Source: Sedimenticola sp.
GTDB lineage: Bacteria > Pseudomonadota > Gammaproteobacteria > Chromatiales > Chromatiaceae
DNA length: 33,730 bases
Direction of reading: 5' to 3'
NCBI GenBank assembly: GCA_027083925.1
Contig: JALWMK010000164.1
Coordinates: 1 to 33,730 of the forward strand
In this document: positions 30,637-33,730 of the stretch, in pieces
How positions within the stretch are numbered: position 1 is the stretch's first letter
Layout of the letters: each line of letters begins with the position of its first letter
Program-made: the position numbers and the translations under genes
The notes under the pieces: generated by a model
The model's database searches: none
What the model was told of the DNA's origin: nothing
Seen by the model: the letters and a program-made list of their open reading frames with translations, nothing else

Positions 30637-32112
30637 TTACATCGGCGAACCCAGCTGCTTCATTACTGATCTCACCCCTTCGGCATAACCGGCATCGGCT
30701 CTGGAAAACTGCTCCAGCATGCGTTGCTGAGCCGATTCACTTGCATGCACCAAACCTTCTGCAATGGTGGTGACAAGCTGGCTTTTCTGCGCATCGTCCA
30801 TCAGGCGGAACAATGCTCCAGCCTGGCTGTAATGATCCTCATCATCAGCAACCCCATGGCGGCTGATCCAGGCATTTTCCAGTACCGGCATGGGAGGTTC
30901 CGACACTGATGGCTCGGGAGCAGCCGCCCCGGAATTGACCCGGTCATTCGGGTAGAAATTCACCCCGGATCCCTGGTTATTGCTGCCGCCATGCACGGGA
31001 CACATACCCGCCATGACGCCGTCTCTCTGGTAATGATGCACGGGGCATCTGGCAGCATTTACCGGCAACTGGCTGGCATTGGCTCCAACCCGGTAGCGGT
31101 GGGCATCCTGATAGGCCAGCAGGCGCCCCTGGAGCATTTTATCCGGCGAAACGCCGATCCCCGGCACCAGGTTGCTGGGGGCAAAGCAGGCTTGTTCTGT
31201 TTCGGCAAAATAGTTCTCTACATTGCGATTGAGTTCCAGCTGCCCGACTTCGATCAGGGGAAAATCCGCATGAGGCCAGACTTTGGTAAGATCGAAAGGG
31301 TTGATACGGTACTCTCTGGCCTGTGCTTCCGTCATAATCTGCACCTTGGCAGTCCAACCAGGAAACTCTCCCCGGTCAATGGCATCCACCAAGTCCTGTT
31401 GCGCGCCAAAGGGAGACGCCTGGGCGGCTTGCTCGTTGGTCAGGCATTTGATGCCCTGATTGGTCTTGAAATGCCACTTGAACCAGAAGCGTTCCCCCTC
31501 CTTGTTCCAGAAGCTGAAGGTATGAGAGCTGAACCCGTGCATATTTCGATAGGAAGCGGGAATGCCGCGATCTGACATCAAAATGGTAATCTGGTGCAAG
31601 GACTGGGGGTGGTTTGCCCAGAATTCATACATGGCAGCCGGGTTCGGCAAATTGCTGCGCGGGTCTTTTTTCTGTGAATGAATAAAATCCGGAAACTTGA
31701 TTGCATCGCGCAAAAAGAATACCGGCGTGTTATTGCCCACCATGTCGTAATTGCCTTCCCGGGTATAGAATTTGATGGAAAAGCCTCGTGGATCGCGGGC
31801 ATAATCACTGGAATCCTGACCCCCACCAACGGTGGAGAAGCGCAGGAACACCGGCGTTTCGTCTCCTTCCTTTTGCAGAAAACTGGCGATGCTGTAGTCA
31901 CTCAGCGAACGGGTCACGGTGAACTTGCCATAAGCGCCCGTGCCCCGGGCATGCACTACACGCTCCGGAATGCGTTCACGATTGAAGTGGGCGAGCTTTT
32001 CAAAGGTGTAGTGATTGTCGAAAGTCAGAGGGCCACGTTCTCCAACGCTGATGCTGTTGTCGTCATCGGCAACCGGGCTGCCTGTTGCTGTAGTAAGGAT
32101 ATGTTTGGTCAT
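30637..32112 (-). CDS. katA: Monofunctional heme catalase (small-subunit type)
   Basis: Catalase of 491 residues that breaks down hydrogen peroxide. The distal histidine is in RVVHARGTGAYGKF (about 52-65), the distal asparagine in MVGNNTPVFF (about 125-134), and the proximal heme-binding tyrosine in GRLLAYQDAHRYRVG (about 330-345). The size matches clade 3 catalases. The start at 32112 is favoured because GGGAG is correctly spaced and the usual N-terminus (MTKHILTTATGSPVADDDNS) follows. A His/Cys-containing tail (CPVHHYQRDGVMAGMCPVHG, about 357-376) is a modest peculiarity. It is transcribed divergently from the DUF302 gene across a gap of about 410 bases. A clear OxyR site was not recognised. 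Confidence 0.95.
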   Translation of the reverse strand: MTKHILTTATGSPVADDDNSISVGERGPLTFDNHYTFEKLAHFNRERIPERVVHARGTGAYGKFTVTRSLSDYSIASFLQKEGDETPVFLRFSTVGGGQDSSDYARDPRGFSIKFYTREGNYDMVGNNTPVFFLRDAIKFPDFIHSQKKDPRSNLPNPAAMYEFWANHPQSLHQITILMSDRGIPASYRNMHGFSSHTFSFWNKEGERFWFKWHFKTNQGIKCLTNEQAAQASPFGAQQDLVDAIDRGEFPGWTAKVQIMTEAQAREYRINPFDLTKVWPHADFPLIEVGQLELNRNVENYFAETEQACFAPSNLVPGIGVSPDKMLQGRLLAYQDAHRYRVGANASQLPVNAARCPVHHYQRDGVMAGMCPVHGGSNNQGSGVNFYPNDRVNSGAAAPEPSVSEPPMPVLENAWISRHGVADDEDHYSQAGALFRLMDDAQKSQLVTTIAEGLVHASESAQQRMLEQFSRADAGYAEGVRSVMKQLGSPM

Positions 32113-32524
32113 TTTGCACGCTCCCGCAATATCTGGATCAATTGGCAGCAAGCTGATCGCCTGCCCTTGAGAACAAGTCTAGACGCTATGAGGAGACAAC
32201 TGAAATCAATTATTCCTACTGAGGAGATAGCAAATAACTAATTCAGAAAAAAAGCAACCGCGAGTGTTATGCAGAAACAGCGGCCCCGAAAGCTTTGCGT
32301 AAGACAGGAAGAAGCAACTGATTGACGGCGAAGAGGATATCTCCTCCGGCATCAGCAATAAAATCAGCAACCATTACCATGGTTACTCCGGCAACTCGAT
32401 ATTTTGCACACATTGTTCATCGGATTACTCCTAGCAAGAAAAATTCCTTTTGTTGCGGATTTTCAATGCACCCATGCCAACTTGCCGGTACACTTGCACA
32501 GATAAACCCCGACGAGGAAAAACC
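32113..32524. other. Divergent gap between katA and the DUF302 gene
   Basis: This 412-base stretch contains one possible 48-codon reading frame on the minus strand (listed separately) and the leader of the DUF302 gene. Promoters for katA and DUF302 must lie here, but I cannot assign them. Confidence 0.55.
32267..32413 (-). CDS. Possible 48-residue small protein
   Basis: The frame encodes MCAKYRVAGV and continues with a hydrophobic stretch (VMVADFIADAGGDILFAVNQ, LLLPVLRKAFGAAVSA). An AGGAG lies 14 bases upstream, too far for a good start; a better placed ATG next to it is in another frame and gives only 18 residues. It could be an old gene remnant or chance. No family recognised. Confidence 0.2.
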   Translation of the reverse strand: MCAKYRVAGVTMVMVADFIADAGGDILFAVNQLLLPVLRKAFGAAVSA

Positions 32525-32914
32525 ATGTATGAAATGAATCTGACTCTGGATCTACCATTTGATGCGGCACTGGAGAAAGTAAGGAAAACGCTGATGGACA
32601 ATCATCTTGGCATCGTCAGCGACGTGGACGTGCAAGCCATTTTCAAGAACAAAATGGACAAAAGCATTCCCGCCTACCACATCTACGGCGCCTGCAACCC
32701 CAAACTGGCAGACCGGGTGATCTCTGCAGAGCCCAATGCAGGCACCCTGCTACCCTGTAACTTCATCATGCGTGAAGAAGATGGTAAGACTGTTGTCAGT
32801 TTCATGGATCCCGTGCCGGTACTAGGGCTGTCACAATCCAGCGAAGTCCATGCGGTGGCTGCGGAAGCAAAACGTATGATTGAAACCGTTATTGCACAGC
32901 TGGAAAGCGACTAG
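32525..32914 (+). CDS. DUF302 domain protein
   Basis: This 129-residue protein is formed by a single DUF302 domain: LDLPFDAALEKVRKTLMDNH at the start, then VDVQAIFKNKMDK, YHIYGACNPKLADRVISAEP with its cysteine near residue 57, GTLLPCNFIMRE and FMDPVPVLGL. The function of this domain is not known. It has no signal peptide and is probably cytoplasmic. GAGGAAA lies correctly before the ATG at 32525. It is monocistronic here, divergent from katA and convergent with the beta-helix gene at the right edge. Members of the family often occur in sulfur- or nitrogen-metabolising bacteria, but this gives no job. Confidence 0.85.
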   Translation: MYEMNLTLDLPFDAALEKVRKTLMDNHLGIVSDVDVQAIFKNKMDKSIPAYHIYGACNPKLADRVISAEPNAGTLLPCNFIMREEDGKTVVSFMDPVPVLGLSQSSEVHAVAAEAKRMIETVIAQLESD

Positions 32915-32987
32915 CCCTTAAGCTATTGAAGAAAATCAGCGGCCTGGTGCAATTTCCGGGCTAGTGGCCTCATATCACACATTCGGC

Positions 32988-33730
32988 CTATTCAAAGCTA
33001 TCGCCAAACAATGCATTTTCAGAATATTTTGGTATGCTGCTCCCAGCGATTCCGTAATGAGGGCTATCTTTGGTTGTAATTACCCCCTTGAGCGTCTTTT
33101 GCTTTGGCTTACCCGTAAATCTTTCATAAACAAATGCATAGTCAGTCATCCTGCCTTCCTCTGCAGTCGCATACATTACCTCACCCTCGCCACCAAGGGT
33201 GGCACCCGTATGATTATAGTACCAGTTGTTCTTTCGCGTATGGTTTCCGATTCTCCCACCCATCTTTTGCGTATCAATGAACAGGTTGTTTTCCAGAAAA
33301 CTTCCCTCAGCATTCTGGTGGACACTGACGGTCCTTCCGCCGCCAGTTACTGCATTCAAATGCTGCCGAACAAAAGTGTTATTGTTATATTTCACAAGAA
33401 AAGGAGCTTGCATATCCGGGCTGGCAGAAATATAGAGTGCATAAGGATTGCGTCCCTGCGGATAAGCACCGGTTGGCGGGTTGAGCCTGCCTATGTCGTA
33501 CAGGATATTATTGGTAAATTCCGTACCCTCATAATATAAATGCGTTGCCCCTATACCATTTTGGGAATCAAAAATTATATTACTGTCTATCTTGAGATTA
33601 TAACTATGCCTGGTAATCGATATTGCTGTCCCGGCCCCTCCGGCATTGGTGGGCGTAGTATCATCCGCCTGCCGATACCCCCACATGATGTTACTCTTGA
33701 CAAGAACCGGAGCATCCGGATCATTTGAAG
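32988..33730 (-). CDS. Right-handed parallel beta-helix protein (3' part, runs off right edge)
   Basis: Only the C-terminal 246 or so residues are in the window; the frame stays open to the edge, so an ATG at 33686 is internal rather than the start. Repeated short strands with Asn-rich turns (NLKIDSNIIFDSQNG, YEGTEFTNNILYDIGR, LVKYNNNTFVRQHLN, GSFLENNLFIDTQK, KNNWYYNHTG) are typical of parallel beta-helix folds, as in polysaccharide lyases and surface adhesins. No catalytic residues can be assigned. The coding sequence is clearly AT-richer than the rest of the window, which hints at transfer. It is unrelated by sequence to the NosD fragment at the left edge beyond the general fold. Confidence 0.75.
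   Translation of the reverse strand, partial: SNDPDAPVLVKSNIMWGYRQADDTTPTNAGGAGTAISITRHSYNLKIDSNIIFDSQNGIGATHLYYEGTEFTNNILYDIGRLNPPTGAYPQGRNPYALYISASPDMQAPFLVKYNNNTFVRQHLNAVTGGGRTVSVHQNAEGSFLENNLFIDTQKMGGRIGNHTRKNNWYYNHTGATLGGEGEVMYATAEEGRMTDYAFVYERFTGKPKQKTLKGVITTKDSPHYGIAGSSIPKYSENALFGDSFE

Noticed and set aside
32180-32235. OxyR-like site upstream of katA
   Set aside because: CTAT and ATAG tetramers are present but do not fall in the required four-element spacing.

Overview
The window looks like the chromosome of a facultatively anaerobic, nitrogen-oxide-respiring bacterium, most likely a gammaproteobacterium. This is inferred from gene content and protein character only; no rRNA or marker gene is present. 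Nitrous oxide respiration, menaquinone synthesis and an NtrC/RpoN-type nitrogen-assimilation module lie next to one another. No tRNA, rRNA, CRISPR array or phage gene was seen.

Left part (1-6880, all on the minus strand): a nitrous-oxide-reductase cluster of the Sec-dependent ('clade II') type. Read in its own direction it is nosZ, a monoheme cytochrome c, a hexaheme NapC/NirT-cytochrome c fusion, a diheme cytochrome c, nosB, and nosD, which runs off the left edge. Strong hairpins separate the first four genes. The diheme cytochrome gene has its own FNR-type box placed exactly as in class II promoters, and another FNR-type box lies upstream of nosZ. Next come menaquinone genes menC and menI (plus strand), convergent with a mobB-menE pair (minus strand). 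This fits an electron path from menaquinol through the NapC-like protein and cytochromes to NosZ.

Middle (10591-17513): a membrane sensor with a periplasmic heme-binding DUF3365-type domain followed by PAS, GGDEF and EAL domains, and a two-gene RND efflux system (membrane fusion protein plus pump) with no outer-membrane partner nearby.

Right-middle (17754-29081): a nitrate assimilation locus. On the minus strand are nirB, nirD, a CBS-domain protein, a NasA-like molybdoenzyme and a DmsB-DmsC fusion (four-cluster ferredoxin plus multi-pass membrane anchor). On the plus strand are a NarK-type transporter and a PP2C phosphatase-protein kinase fusion. The 347-base divergent region holds two opposed sigma-54 promoters and a near-perfect NtrC box. 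The fused membrane anchor suggests that this assimilatory-type nitrate reductase takes electrons from quinol, which is the most unusual biochemical idea in the window.

Right end (29082-33730): a 158-bp palindromic MITE-like element inserted into a palindromic repeat, a class II aldolase fused to a Dabb-like domain, a catalase, a DUF302 protein, and the 3' part of an AT-richer beta-helix protein running off the right edge. A palindromic repeat, CCTGAATCCGTGGATTCAGG or a variant, occurs in three intergenic gaps.
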